From contig NZ_JAOAOP010000005.1 in NCBI RefSeq assembly GCF_030398335.1, positions 55,860 to 119,859 of the forward strand: 64,000 bases of DNA, given 5' to 3'. A program made the position numbers and the translations under genes. This DNA comes from Aquibium sp. A9E412. Its GTDB lineage: Bacteria > Pseudomonadota > Alphaproteobacteria > Rhizobiales > Rhizobiaceae. This document shows, piece by piece, positions 45,554 through 54,266 of this stretch (its first letter is position 1; each line of letters starts with the position of its first letter). The notes beneath the pieces were generated by a model that searched no databases, was not told the DNA's origin, and was given only the letters and a program-made list of their open reading frames with translations.

Positions 45554-47158
45554 TTACTCTTCGGTCATTTCCATGAGCCGGAACGAGAAGCCCATGCCGT
45601 CGAGGCCGAAGGCCTTGTCCGGATCGGACAGCGCCGGCGCCCTGACGCGGTCGGAGGCGGCGAAGATCGACTGCCGGTCATAGGCGTAGATCGACGGCGC
45701 GATCTCCATCAGCCGGTCGTTGAGCTCGGAGTAGACGGCGTCGCGCTCCTCCTTGCCGCTCACCGTGCGGCCCTTCTCGAGCAGCGCGTCGACCGTCTCG
45801 TCGTTCAGGTATTCCGGCGACTGCCAGGTGCCGGCGAGCGAGGAGTGGTACATCGGGAAGAGCAGCGTGTCGGGATCGCCGGTCACCGCGTTGACGAAGA
45901 TCTGCGAGATGTGCGGCGTGTTCTCCGGCTTGGTCACCTGCTCGGTGAACAGCGCCCACGGCACCTTGCGGATCTCCGACTTGATGCCGAGCTCGGCGAA
46001 GTTGGCCTGCATGAGCAGCGCGAAGCGCTCCTCGATCGGCACCTCGCCGATCCACGAGATCTCGAGCGTGAAGTCGGCCGGGTCGTACTGGCAGTCGGCC
46101 AGGTACTGCTTGGCCGCCTCGAGGTCGCGCTCGAGCGTCTCGGATTCCGGATTGGCGCCGAACATGCCGACCGGCACCGCGCCCGTCGCCGGGCTGCCCT
46201 GGGCCACCTCGTCGGTGATCGCCACCATGGTCAGGCCGGCGGCGTAGTCGTAGGCGTTGGCCAGCGCCAGACGGCAGTTCACGTCGTCGAGCGGCGGCTT
46301 GGTGGTGTTCATCTTGACGTAGAAGGCGCCGCCGCCGGTCTCGGTGAGGAGCTGCGCGCCGTCGGCCGCCAGCGACTTGATGACCTCCGGCGGCAGCCAC
46401 TGCGAGGAGATGTCGTGCTCGCCCTGGGCGAGCAGCGTGCGCACGGTGGCCGCCTCCAGGCTGTAGCGCAGGCGCACCTCGTCCGGCGCCTTGTCGGCGA
46501 TGCCGAGGAAGTAGTCGGGATTTTTCTGCATCACCGTCTCTTCCTGCGGATTGTGCGCCGACACCGAATAGGCGCCGGTGCCGGCGGCGTTGGCCGACAG
46601 GAAGGCCTGGCCCCAGTCGCCCATCTCGCCTTCGCCCTCGCCGAGGTTCTCCATCACCAGCTTCTTGTCGACGATCGGCAGGCGCACCAGCGAGGCGACG
46701 AAGGGCGAGTAGGTCTCGCTGAGGTTGAAGCGCACGGTGCGCTCGTCGATCGCCTCGGCGCTCTCCACCTTGTCGAACAGGAAGGACAGGCCCTGGCCGA
46801 GCGCCTTCATGCGGTCGAAGGAGAAGACCACGTCCTCGGCGGTCATCTTGTTGCCGGACTGGAAGGTGACGTCGTCGCGCAGCGTGAAGACGAAGTCGCT
46901 GCCGTCGGTCTCCCAGCTCTCGGCCAGGTGCGGCGCGTAGCCCGGGCCGCCCTGCACCGGCAGCACCAGCGTGTCGTAGACGTTGAACATCAGGATGGAG
47001 TCGGCGTAGTCGGTCGCCTTGCCGGGGTCGAGCTCGCCGACGGCCGATTCGTCGAGGCGCAGCACCGTCTGGGCGGCGGCCGGCAGGGCGGTCGTCGCGG
47101 TCAGCGCGGTGGCGGCGAGGAGGGCGCCTGCCCAGGCGCTCATGGTTCTGGTCTTCAT
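45554..47158 (-). CDS. ABC transporter substrate-binding protein, family 5
   Basis: The 534-residue periplasmic protein has a signal peptide (about 1-29, ...TALPAAAQ) and the SBP_bac_5 fold: YAPHLAESWETDGSDFVFTL, VKSLAADG-type middle, and SIYAYDRQSIFAASDRVRAP near the end. It captures a peptide or amide-like ligand for the Dpp-type transporter. Its ATG overlaps the stop of the regulator gene (47155-47158), so regulator and transporter are expressed together. The ligand is unknown; the hydantoinase genes suggest a cyclic amide, ureido compound or dipeptide. Confidence 0.94.
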   Translation of the reverse strand: MKTRTMSAWAGALLAATALTATTALPAAAQTVLRLDESAVGELDPGKATDYADSILMFNVYDTLVLPVQGGPGYAPHLAESWETDGSDFVFTLRDDVTFQSGNKMTAEDVVFSFDRMKALGQGLSFLFDKVESAEAIDERTVRFNLSETYSPFVASLVRLPIVDKKLVMENLGEGEGEMGDWGQAFLSANAAGTGAYSVSAHNPQEETVMQKNPDYFLGIADKAPDEVRLRYSLEAATVRTLLAQGEHDISSQWLPPEVIKSLAADGAQLLTETGGGAFYVKMNTTKPPLDDVNCRLALANAYDYAAGLTMVAITDEVAQGSPATGAVPVGMFGANPESETLERDLEAAKQYLADCQYDPADFTLEISWIGEVPIEERFALLMQANFAELGIKSEIRKVPWALFTEQVTKPENTPHISQIFVNAVTGDPDTLLFPMYHSSLAGTWQSPEYLNDETVDALLEKGRTVSGKEERDAVYSELNDRLMEIAPSIYAYDRQSIFAASDRVRAPALSDPDKAFGLDGMGFSFRLMEMTEE

Positions 47159-47895
47159 GACTTGTCCTCTCTGGTGGAAGTTCGCTTCTGGTTGGGCGAA
47201 GGACGGCCGGATCCGGTCGCGCCGGCCGCCTTTCTCGCTGTGGGCAGCTTCTTTCGGCTGCTGCTCCTGCGCACGGCCGGCGCCGGGTCGGTCCTGGCCG
47301 CCTCGTGCGCGTCGCCGAAGACGTCCATCGTGCAGGTGTGCAGGATGGTCGCCGGACGGTCGGTGTGGTTCCAGGTCGAGTGGGTGCGGTCGGAGGGGAA
47401 GTGGATGGAGTCGCCCGCCTCCAGGATGGTGCGCTCGCCCTCGACCTCGACGGTGATCGCGCCGTCGAGCAGGAAGAAGATCTCCTCGCCCTCGTGGGCG
47501 ATCGGCTCGCTGCGGTGGCCCGGCGGCTCGTGGATGATGACGCTGCGCAGCACGTTGCCGGGGAAGGAGGCCGACAGCCGCTCGTAGCTGAGCGAGGCGC
47601 CGCCGAGCGAGTAGACCGGCCGCTGGTTGCGCCGCGTCGCCGCCGCGTCGCCGCGCGGCTGCGACAGGAACTCGCCGACGTCGGTGCCGAGCACCCGCGA
47701 GACGGAGGCCAGCGAGGACAGCGAGGGCGTGGTGATGTCGCGCTCGATCTGCGAGATGAAGCCGACCGAGAGGCCCGCCGCGCTCGCCACCTCCTTGAGC
47801 GTGAGGCCGAGCTCCTGGCGGCGCTCGCGCAGCCGCTTGCCGAGCTGGCTGTGCGCGATGGCGATGCCTTCACTGCCACTGGCGGCGTCGTTCAA
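47155..47895 (-). CDS. XRE-cupin transcriptional regulator of the hydantoinase operon
   Basis: The 246-residue protein has an N-terminal XRE helix-turn-helix (about 17-75: LGKRLRERRQELGLTLKEVA, GLSVGFISQIERDITTPSL) and a C-terminal cupin ligand domain (EPPGHRSEPIAHEGEEIFFL, GDSIHFPSDRTHSTWNHTDR). It then has a basic tail. It heads the long minus-strand operon and is coupled to the binding-protein gene. Two inverted repeats upstream are its likely operators, implying autoregulation. Confidence 0.92.
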   Translation of the reverse strand: MNDAASGSEGIAIAHSQLGKRLRERRQELGLTLKEVASAAGLSVGFISQIERDITTPSLSSLASVSRVLGTDVGEFLSQPRGDAAATRRNQRPVYSLGGASLSYERLSASFPGNVLRSVIIHEPPGHRSEPIAHEGEEIFFLLDGAITVEVEGERTILEAGDSIHFPSDRTHSTWNHTDRPATILHTCTMDVFGDAHEAARTDPAPAVRRSSSRKKLPTARKAAGATGSGRPSPNQKRTSTREDKS

Positions 47896-47907
47896 GCCGG
47901 GCCTCCC

Positions 47908-47926
47908 GTTTTAGTCTTGCTAAAAC
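47908..47926. promoter_or_regulatory. XRE-cupin operator, proximal (perfect palindrome)
   Basis: GTTTTAG-N5-CTAAAAC, a 19-bp perfect palindrome, 12 bases before the start of the XRE-cupin gene. It overlaps the -10 region of a candidate promoter whose -35 is TTGACT at 47952-47947 (minus strand, 17-base spacing). Confidence 0.65.
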
Positions 47927-47955
47927 TGTGACAGGCTGGCGACGCGAGTCAAGCG

Positions 47956-47975
47956 GTTTTTAGTATAGGTAAAAC
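47956..47975. promoter_or_regulatory. XRE-cupin operator, distal
   Basis: GTTTTTAG-TATAG-GTAAAAC, a second, slightly imperfect version of the proximal palindrome, just upstream of the -35 box. The centres are about 49 bp apart, so bound dimers would bracket the promoter. Confidence 0.6.
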
Positions 47976-48028
47976 GCGCTGTCGAAAAACCGCGTGCTGA
48001 AACGCGTTCCGCTCATGTTTCCAATGGC

Positions 48029-48670
48029 TTAGATTGCGTCGTCCGGGGCCGCGCGCGGCGCCGGTTCGGTGCCGGGCAGGCGCGTGCAGACCACCAGGAT
48101 GCGCGCGTCGGCGGCGCCGGCCGAGGCGTAGAGGTGGCCGCGGCGGCTGTCGAAATAGATGCTCTCGCCGGTCTCCAGCGCGACCGGCTCCCGGCCTTGC
48201 AGATGCACCGTGACGCGGCCCTCGAGCACCATCAGGAACTCCTCGCCCGGATGGCTGACGAAGCGGTCGAAGCGCATCGCCTCGTAGGGCCGCAGCGTGC
48301 CCAGCATTGGCGTCATCGCCTTCTGCCAGAGCTGCGGAAACAGCATCTCGTAGACGTAGTTGGGCGTCTCGTGCAGCATGAAGTCGCCGCGCCGGGCGAC
48401 CGCCACCTCGCCGGGCAGGAACTGGCCGCCCTCGTCGGAAAACAGCGCCGCGATGTCGACGCCGAGCCCGTCGGCGAGCTGGCTGAAGCGGTCGTAGGTC
48501 AGCGCCATGATGCCGCGCTCGACCTTGGAGACCGTCGACACGGCGAGGCCGGAGCGCTGCGCCACCTCGGCGAGCGTGAGGCCGCGCTCGTGCCGGATCT
48601 GGCGCAGCCGCTCGCCCATCTCGGCGCGGCGCTCCGCGCGTACCGGTTCCGATCGCAGCCGTTCGTCCAT
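48029..48670 (-). CDS. XRE-cupin transcriptional regulator of the D-amino-acid operon
   Basis: The 213-residue protein has an XRE helix-turn-helix (LRQIRHERGLTLAEVAQRSG, LAVSTVSKVERGIMALTYDR) and a C-terminal cupin (FDRFVSHPGEEFLMVLEGRV, ETGESIYFDSRRGHLYASAG). It is only distantly similar to the regulator at 47155-47895. It diverges from the dauA-like operon, with two palindromes between, so it probably controls that operon. It ends 133 bases before the other regulator begins; the gap holds that regulator's operators and nothing else recognised. Confidence 0.92.
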   Translation of the reverse strand: MDERLRSEPVRAERRAEMGERLRQIRHERGLTLAEVAQRSGLAVSTVSKVERGIMALTYDRFSQLADGLGVDIAALFSDEGGQFLPGEVAVARRGDFMLHETPNYVYEMLFPQLWQKAMTPMLGTLRPYEAMRFDRFVSHPGEEFLMVLEGRVTVHLQGREPVALETGESIYFDSRRGHLYASAGAADARILVVCTRLPGTEPAPRAAPDDAI

Positions 48671-48710
48671 GCCTCACTCTAGCGGTGCCGGGGGGCGGCG
48701 TCCATGCCGG

Positions 48711-48749
48711 TTTTCCGATACGAAAATTTTCGGTTTTCCCATCGGAAAA
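48711..48749. promoter_or_regulatory. Paired operators in the divergent regulator/dehydrogenase promoter
   Basis: Two 16-bp sites with TTTTCC-N4-GGAAAA symmetry: TTTTCCGATACGAAAA (48711-48726, one arm imperfect) and TTTTCCCATCGGAAAA (48734-48749, perfect), centres 23 bp apart. A further palindrome CGAAAATTTTCG (48721-48732) lies between. The spacing of about two helical turns suggests cooperative binding of the adjacent XRE-cupin regulator. Confidence 0.65.
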
Positions 48750-48805
48750 GCTCTGTTACGCTTCCCGCCGCTCCGCCTCGTGCGGGGCTGAGATCGGGGG
48801 GTGCC

Positions 48806-49951
48806 ATGCCGGCCGGAGCGCGAGAGAGCTGCGACATCGCCGTGATCGGCGCCGGCATCGCCGGTGCCTCGCTGGCGAGCGAGCTCGCCGCCACGCATCG
48901 CGTCGTCCTCGTCGAGCGCGAGCCGCAGCCCGGCTATCACACCACCGGCCGTTCGGCGGCGCTGTTTTCCACCACCTACGGGCCGCCGGTGATCCGCGCC
49001 ATGTCGCGTGCCTCGGCCGGCTTCTTCGAGGCGCCGCCGCAGGCCTTCGCCGAGCACGCGCTGCTCGGCCCGCGCGGCATGCTGATGATCGCCAGGGCCG
49101 ACCAGGCCGAGGCGCTGGAGGCCGCGCATGCCGCGCTGGCCGAGCACGGCACGGTCGAGCGGCTGACCGGCGAGGCGGCACGGCAGCGCGCGCCGCTGCT
49201 GCGCGCCGGCTATGCCGCCGGCGCCATCGCCGAGGCGGGCGCGCGCGACATCGACGTGCATGCGCTGCACCAGGGCTATCTGCGCCGCTTCCGCCGCGCC
49301 GGCGGGCGGCTTGTGACCGATGCCGAGCTCGTGGCGCTGGCGCCGGAGGGCGGCCGCTGGCGGGTCGACACGCGCGCCGGCACCGTGTTGGCCGACGCGG
49401 TGGTCAACGCGGCGGGCGCCTGGGCCGACGCGGTGGCGCAGATGGCGGGCGCCGCGCCGGTTGGCCTGGTGCCGAAGCGGCGCACGGCGCTGATCGTCGC
49501 CGCGCCGGAGGGCGCCAGGCCGGCGGGCTGGCCGATGGTCGTCGACGTCGCCGAGGAGTTCTACATGAAGCCCGACGCCGGCCGGCTGCTCGTCTCGCCG
49601 GCCGACGAGACGCCGTCGCCGCCCTGCGACGCGCAGCCCGAGGAGCTCGACGTGGCGATCTGCGTCGACCGCATCGAGCGCGCCTTCGACATCGCGGTGC
49701 GGCGCATCGAGAACAAGTGGGCGGGTCTGCGAAGCTTCGTCGCCGACAAGGGGCCGGTGGTCGGCTACGCGCCCGAGCGGCCCGGCTTCTTCTGGCTCGC
49801 CGGCCAGGGCGGCTACGGCATCCAGTCGGCGCCGGCCATGGCGCGCGCGGCGGCCGCGCTGGTGCGCGGCGAGGCGCTGCCGGCCGACATCGCCGACCAG
49901 GGCGTGACGCCGGCCGCGCTGGCGCCGGCCCGGCTGGCGCAAGCGGCATGA
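48806..49951 (+). CDS. FAD-dependent D-amino-acid dehydrogenase (DauA-like)
   Basis: The 381-residue protein has a Rossmann FAD motif IAVIGAGIAGASLASELA, then REPQPGYHTTGRSAALFSTT, VVNAAGAWADAVAQMAG, FYMKPDAGRLLVSPADE, and WAGLRSFVADKGPVVGYAPE. As I recall it, this series follows Pseudomonas D-arginine dehydrogenase DauA closely along its length. It would oxidise D-amino acids to 2-oxo acids, passing electrons to the respiratory chain; the exact substrate is unknown. ATG 48806 follows GGGGGGTGCC; a frame from 48704 crosses the operators and is rejected. First gene of the seven-gene operon. Confidence 0.9.
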   Translation: MPAGARESCDIAVIGAGIAGASLASELAATHRVVLVEREPQPGYHTTGRSAALFSTTYGPPVIRAMSRASAGFFEAPPQAFAEHALLGPRGMLMIARADQAEALEAAHAALAEHGTVERLTGEAARQRAPLLRAGYAAGAIAEAGARDIDVHALHQGYLRRFRRAGGRLVTDAELVALAPEGGRWRVDTRAGTVLADAVVNAAGAWADAVAQMAGAAPVGLVPKRRTALIVAAPEGARPAGWPMVVDVAEEFYMKPDAGRLLVSPADETPSPPCDAQPEELDVAICVDRIERAFDIAVRRIENKWAGLRSFVADKGPVVGYAPERPGFFWLAGQGGYGIQSAPAMARAAAALVRGEALPADIADQGVTPAALAPARLAQAA

Positions 49952-51234
49952 TCGGCTTCGTCCCCGTCGCCGCACTGGTGCTGCTGGCATCGGGTCTGGC
50001 GCTCGCCTACGTGATCGGCGCGTCCGCCGTGCTCGCCTTCGTGGCGGCCGACAAGGCGCGCTATCTCGCCATCCTGCCGCAGCAGATCTTCTCCAAGATC
50101 GACGTCTTCGCGCTGATGGCGATGCCGCTGTTCATCCTCGCCGGCGAGGTGATGAACCGCGGCGGCGTGACGCGCGCGCTGATCGACCTGTCGATGGCGC
50201 TGGTCGGGCGGCTGCGCGGCGGTCTCGGCCACGTCAACATCATGACCAGCGTGTTCTTCGCCGGCATCTCCGGCTCGGCGGTGGCCGACGCCGCGGCGCT
50301 GTCCAACACGCTGGTGCCGGCGATGCGCGAGCGCGGCTATTCCGACACCTATGCCGGGGCGATCACCGCGGCCTCCTCGATCATCGGGCCGATCGTGCCG
50401 CCGTCGATCATCCTGATCTTCTACGGCGCCCTGATGGGCACCTCGGTGACCGCGCTCTTCCTCGCCGGCATCGTGCCGGGGCTGGTGCTGGCGCTGGCGC
50501 TGTTCATCGTCAACGCCGTCTATGCCTGGCGCGCCGGCCACCCCAAGCTGGCGCGCGGCGAGACGCCGCCGCTCGTCCCGACGCTGCTGCGCTCGGCGCC
50601 GGCGCTGGTGCTGCCGGTCGTCATCGTCGGCGGCATCGTGCTCGGCTGGATGACGCCGACCGAGGCCGCGGCCGTCGCCGTGTTCGCGGCGCTGGCGGCC
50701 TCGGCCTTCTACAACGGCCTGACCCGCGCCGCGCTGCTGGCCGGCCTCAAGCGCACCGCGACGCTGTCGGGCTCGATCTTCATGATCATCGCGGCGATCG
50801 CAGCGCTCGGCCATCTCGGCGCGCTCGAGCGGCTGCCCGAGACGATCGCTGCCACCGTCACCGAGCTCGGCCTCGGGCCGGTCGCCTTCATGATCGTGCT
50901 CAACGTCATCCTGCTGGTCGCCGGCATGGTGCTCGACATTCCCGTGGCGCTCGCCCTGCTCGTGCCGCTGCTGGCGCCGGTCGCCCTGGCGCAGGGCGCC
51001 GACCCGGTGCATCTCGGCATCATCGTGTGCTTCAACCTGTCGCTCGGCCTCGCCACGCCGCCCGTCGGCGGCTGCCTGCTCGTCGTGTCGGCGGTGACGC
51101 GCACCAACTACTGGCGGCTCGCCGCCGCCGTCATTCCCTTCGTGCTGGCCGAGATCGCCGTGCTGGCGCTGCTCGTCGCCGTGCCGGAGATCAGCCTGGC
51201 GCTGCCGCGCGCGCTCGGCCTGATCGGCGGCTAG
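49948..51234 (+). CDS. dctM: TRAP transporter large permease (DctM)
   Basis: The 428-residue protein has about twelve transmembrane helices and the DctM signatures FFAGISGSAVADAAALSNTL, ITAASSIIGPIVPPSIILIF, NLSLGLATPPVGGCLLVVSA. The ATG overlaps the dehydrogenase stop (ATGA). It uses an ion gradient for uptake with DctQ and DctP. Confidence 0.96.
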   Translation: MIGFVPVAALVLLASGLALAYVIGASAVLAFVAADKARYLAILPQQIFSKIDVFALMAMPLFILAGEVMNRGGVTRALIDLSMALVGRLRGGLGHVNIMTSVFFAGISGSAVADAAALSNTLVPAMRERGYSDTYAGAITAASSIIGPIVPPSIILIFYGALMGTSVTALFLAGIVPGLVLALALFIVNAVYAWRAGHPKLARGETPPLVPTLLRSAPALVLPVVIVGGIVLGWMTPTEAAAVAVFAALAASAFYNGLTRAALLAGLKRTATLSGSIFMIIAAIAALGHLGALERLPETIAATVTELGLGPVAFMIVLNVILLVAGMVLDIPVALALLVPLLAPVALAQGADPVHLGIIVCFNLSLGLATPPVGGCLLVVSAVTRTNYWRLAAAVIPFVLAEIAVLALLVAVPEISLALPRALGLIGG

Positions 51235-51278
51235 CCGGGGAAACCGCAAGACCCGCAACCAATGGGAGGAGAACCGAC

Positions 51279-52256
51279 ATGACACTGACCAGACTGACCA
51301 GGGCGGCGGCCGTCGCCGCGACGCTCGCCTTCGCCGCCCCGGCGGCCGCGCAGGTCAAGGTGGCGCTCGACAGCCCGCCCGACCTCGAAGGCTCCGGCAG
51401 CTATGTGTGGGCGCACACCTTCGTCGAGCACCTCAAGCAGAACGGCATCGAGGCCGAGGAGTACCAGCGCGGCGCGCTGGGCGGCGACGACGAGCTGTTC
51501 GACCAGGTCTCGCAGGGCCTGCTCGAGGTGTCGATGTCGCCGCTCAACATCGTCGCCTCGCTCGACGACCTGATCTTCGGCCTGCGGCTGCCCTACTTCT
51601 TCGACGGCATGCAGGACGTCGACCGCGCGCTCTACGAGGGCGGCATGCTGGAGCAGATCAACGCCGAGACGACGCCGTCGGGCGTGCGCGTGCTGGCCGT
51701 CAACACGGTCGGCCAGGGCAGCGGCATCTTCAACACCAAGCACCCCGTCGAGACGCTCGACGACATGGCGGACCTGCGCATGCGCGCGCTCGACGAAAGC
51801 CAGATCGAGCTGTTCAAGGCGTGGGGCGCGACCGGCACGATCGTCAGCTGGGCGGAGGTGCCGAACGCGCTGCAGACGGGCGTCGCCGACGGCTACCTCA
51901 ACCCGCCGATCGTGCCGCTGCTGTTCGGCCACACCGACTTCATCAAGCACTTCACCGACGCGGAGATCTCGCCGTCGCTGCGCATCACCATCGTCTCGGA
52001 GGACTGGTACCAGGGGCTTTCGGACGAGGAGCGCGCCGTGGTCGACGCCGCGGCGGATGCGGCCAACGCGGCCAACCGCGAATGGCTGAAGACGCAGGGC
52101 GGCGTCTACGACAAGCTCGAGGCGGCCGGCGTGTCGATCGTGCGGCTCGACGAGGCGGCGCGCGAGGCCTTCCGCGCGGCGTCGGAGGAGACCTACGACA
52201 GCGGCCTGCTGACGGCCGAGCAGCTCGACGCCTGGCGCGCCGCCAAGGGCGAGTGA
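51279..52256 (+). CDS. dctP: TRAP transporter substrate-binding protein (DctP)
   Basis: The 325-residue periplasmic protein has a signal peptide (about 1-24, ...FAAPAAAQ) and the DctP fold: GALGGDDELFDQVSQGLLEV, LAVNTVGQGSGIFNTKHPVE, DDMADLRMRALDESQIELFK, EVPNALQTGVADGYLNPPIV. ATG 51279 follows GGGAGGAGAACC. The order M-P-Q is unusual, since Q more often precedes M. The ligand is probably an amino-acid-like or carboxylate compound. Confidence 0.95.
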   Translation: MTLTRLTRAAAVAATLAFAAPAAAQVKVALDSPPDLEGSGSYVWAHTFVEHLKQNGIEAEEYQRGALGGDDELFDQVSQGLLEVSMSPLNIVASLDDLIFGLRLPYFFDGMQDVDRALYEGGMLEQINAETTPSGVRVLAVNTVGQGSGIFNTKHPVETLDDMADLRMRALDESQIELFKAWGATGTIVSWAEVPNALQTGVADGYLNPPIVPLLFGHTDFIKHFTDAEISPSLRITIVSEDWYQGLSDEERAVVDAAADAANAANREWLKTQGGVYDKLEAAGVSIVRLDEAAREAFRAASEETYDSGLLTAEQLDAWRAAKGE

Positions 52257-52260
52257 GCCC

Positions 52261-52812
52261 GTGCGGGCGGCGGCGCTTCTGACCCGTCTTTCCGACGGGC
52301 TCAACCGGCTGGCGCTGTGGGGCGCCATCGCGGCCGTGGCGACCATGGCCGCGGCGGCCGCCTACCAGGTCGTCGCCCGCTACCTGTTCGACGCGCCGCC
52401 GATCTGGACCGAGGAGCTCGCCCGCCGCGCCATGGTGTGGGCCGGCATGCTGGGCGCCTCGGTCGCCTTCCACGAGCGCTCCGACCCGGTGCTGTTCGCC
52501 GGCATGGCGGCGCTCGACGGGGCGGCGGGCAAGGCGCTGGCGCTGGTGCGCGCGGCCGGCGTCGCCGTTTTCGCCTTCCCCGTCCTCTACTATTCGCTGT
52601 TCGGCGCCAACATGCAGCTTTCCCGCGGCTTCCTCGGCCGCAGCCTGGAGCGCCAGGCCGAGATGCTCGGCGTGCCGATGATCTGGTTCACCGCCGCGGT
52701 GCCGGTCGCTTTCGCCATCATCATGGTGCACGTGCTGGCCGGCCTCGTCACCCGCTTCGCCGGCGCGCCCGCGCCGGACCCCGACCCGGCGCGCAAGGAG
52801 AGCCCCGCATGA
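52261..52812 (+). CDS. dctQ: TRAP transporter small permease (DctQ)
   Basis: The 183-residue membrane protein has four transmembrane helices and the DctQ signature TEELARRAMVWAGMLGASVA. GTG 52261 starts it 4 bases after dctP, with no strong ribosome-binding site, suggesting coupled translation. Its stop overlaps the M81 gene start. Confidence 0.92.
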   Translation: MRAAALLTRLSDGLNRLALWGAIAAVATMAAAAAYQVVARYLFDAPPIWTEELARRAMVWAGMLGASVAFHERSDPVLFAGMAALDGAAGKALALVRAAGVAVFAFPVLYYSLFGANMQLSRGFLGRSLERQAEMLGVPMIWFTAAVPVAFAIIMVHVLAGLVTRFAGAPAPDPDPARKESPA

Positions 52813-54266
52813 AGACCTTCATCGCCAGCCTGAGCACGGAGACAAACTCCTTCTCGCCGCTGCCCACGGGCATGCTGTCCTTCGAGGAGGCGGTGATCGC
52901 GCATGGCGACGCCTCGCGCGGGCCCGTGCAGTACTGGTCGGCGCCGATGCGGCTGTGGCGCGAGGCGGCGGAAGAGCGCGGCTGGCCGGTCGTCGAGAGC
53001 CTGACGGCGCACGCCCAGCCGGCCGGCCCGACCGTCAGGACCGTCTACGAGGGCTTCCGCGACGAGATCCTGCGCGACCTCGAGGCGGCGATGCCGGTCG
53101 ACGTCGTGCTTCTGTCGCTGCACGGCGCGATGATGGCCGACGGCTACGAGGACTGCGAGGGCGACCTGATCGCGCGCTGCCGGCAGGTCGTCGGCCGCGA
53201 CGCGGTGATCGGTGCGCTGCTCGATCCGCACTGCCACCTCACCGAGGCGATGATCGAGGCGGCGACGCTGCTGGTCGCCTACCGCGAGTATCCGCATGTC
53301 GACATTCCCGAGCGGGCGCAGGACCTGTTCGCGCTCGCCGCCGACGCGGCCGAGGGCAGGACGCGGCCGGTGATGCGCGACCACGACTGCCGGATGATCT
53401 GCGCCATGCACACGCCGCGCGAGCCGATGCGCGGCTTCGTCGAGGCGATGAAGGCGCGCGAGCGCGAGCCCGGCATCCTGTCGCTGTCGCTGGCGCACGG
53501 CTTTCCCTGGGGCGACCATCCGCGCGTCGGCGCGCGCATGCTGGCGATCGCCGACGGCGATGCCGAGCTGGCCGACAGCACGGCCCGCGCGATGGGCGAC
53601 CGGCTGTTCGCCATGCGGCGCGAGGTGGCGCCGGCCTATCCCGACATCGACGCCGCGCTCGCGCGTGCGGCGGCGGCGCCGGCCGGGCCGGTGGTGCTGG
53701 CCGACGTCTCCGACAATGCCGGCGGCGGCGCGCCGAGCGACGCGACCTTCCTGCTCGAGGCGATCCTCGCGCGCGGGCTGACCAATGTGGCGAGCGGCGT
53801 CTACTGGGACCCGGTCGCCGTGCGCATCTGCCGCGAGGCGGGCGAGGGCGCGACCCTGCCGCTCAGGCTCGGCGGCAAGTGCGGCCCGATGTCGGGCCGG
53901 CCGCTCGACCTCGAGGTCACCGTGCGGCGCGTCGCCGAGGGGCTGACGCAGCGCTTCGGCGAGCTGTCGACGCCGCTCGGCCAGACGGTGTGGCTGTCGC
54001 TGGCCGGCGACATCGACCTCGTGATCAACGACCAGCGCACGCAGACCTTCCATCCGGAAGCCTTCACCGGGCTCGGCATCGACCTGGCCGGCAAGGCGAT
54101 CGTGTGCGTGAAGTCCTCGCAGCACTTTTATGCCGGCTTCGCGCCGATCGCCGCCGAGGTGATCCACGTCGCCACGCCCGGCGCCATCACGCCCGACTTC
54201 GCCAACATCCCCTACACGCGGCGGGCGCCGAACTACTGGCCGAAGATGGAGGACCCCTTCGCATGA
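52809..54266 (+). CDS. M81 family metallopeptidase (MlrC/microcystinase-like)
   Basis: The 485-residue protein spans the two-domain M81 family: STETNSFSPLPTGMLSFEEA at the start, LHGAMMADGYEDCEGDLI, LDPHCHLTEAMI with a likely zinc site (Asp/His), then DVSDNAGGGAPSDATFLLEA and KSSQHFYAGFAPIAAEVIHV. Relatives in non-cyanotoxin degraders sit in amino-acid or peptide operons and probably cleave small peptides or amides. The ATG overlaps dctQ's stop (ATGA). Confidence 0.92.
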   Translation: MKTFIASLSTETNSFSPLPTGMLSFEEAVIAHGDASRGPVQYWSAPMRLWREAAEERGWPVVESLTAHAQPAGPTVRTVYEGFRDEILRDLEAAMPVDVVLLSLHGAMMADGYEDCEGDLIARCRQVVGRDAVIGALLDPHCHLTEAMIEAATLLVAYREYPHVDIPERAQDLFALAADAAEGRTRPVMRDHDCRMICAMHTPREPMRGFVEAMKAREREPGILSLSLAHGFPWGDHPRVGARMLAIADGDAELADSTARAMGDRLFAMRREVAPAYPDIDAALARAAAAPAGPVVLADVSDNAGGGAPSDATFLLEAILARGLTNVASGVYWDPVAVRICREAGEGATLPLRLGGKCGPMSGRPLDLEVTVRRVAEGLTQRFGELSTPLGQTVWLSLAGDIDLVINDQRTQTFHPEAFTGLGIDLAGKAIVCVKSSQHFYAGFAPIAAEVIHVATPGAITPDFANIPYTRRAPNYWPKMEDPFA

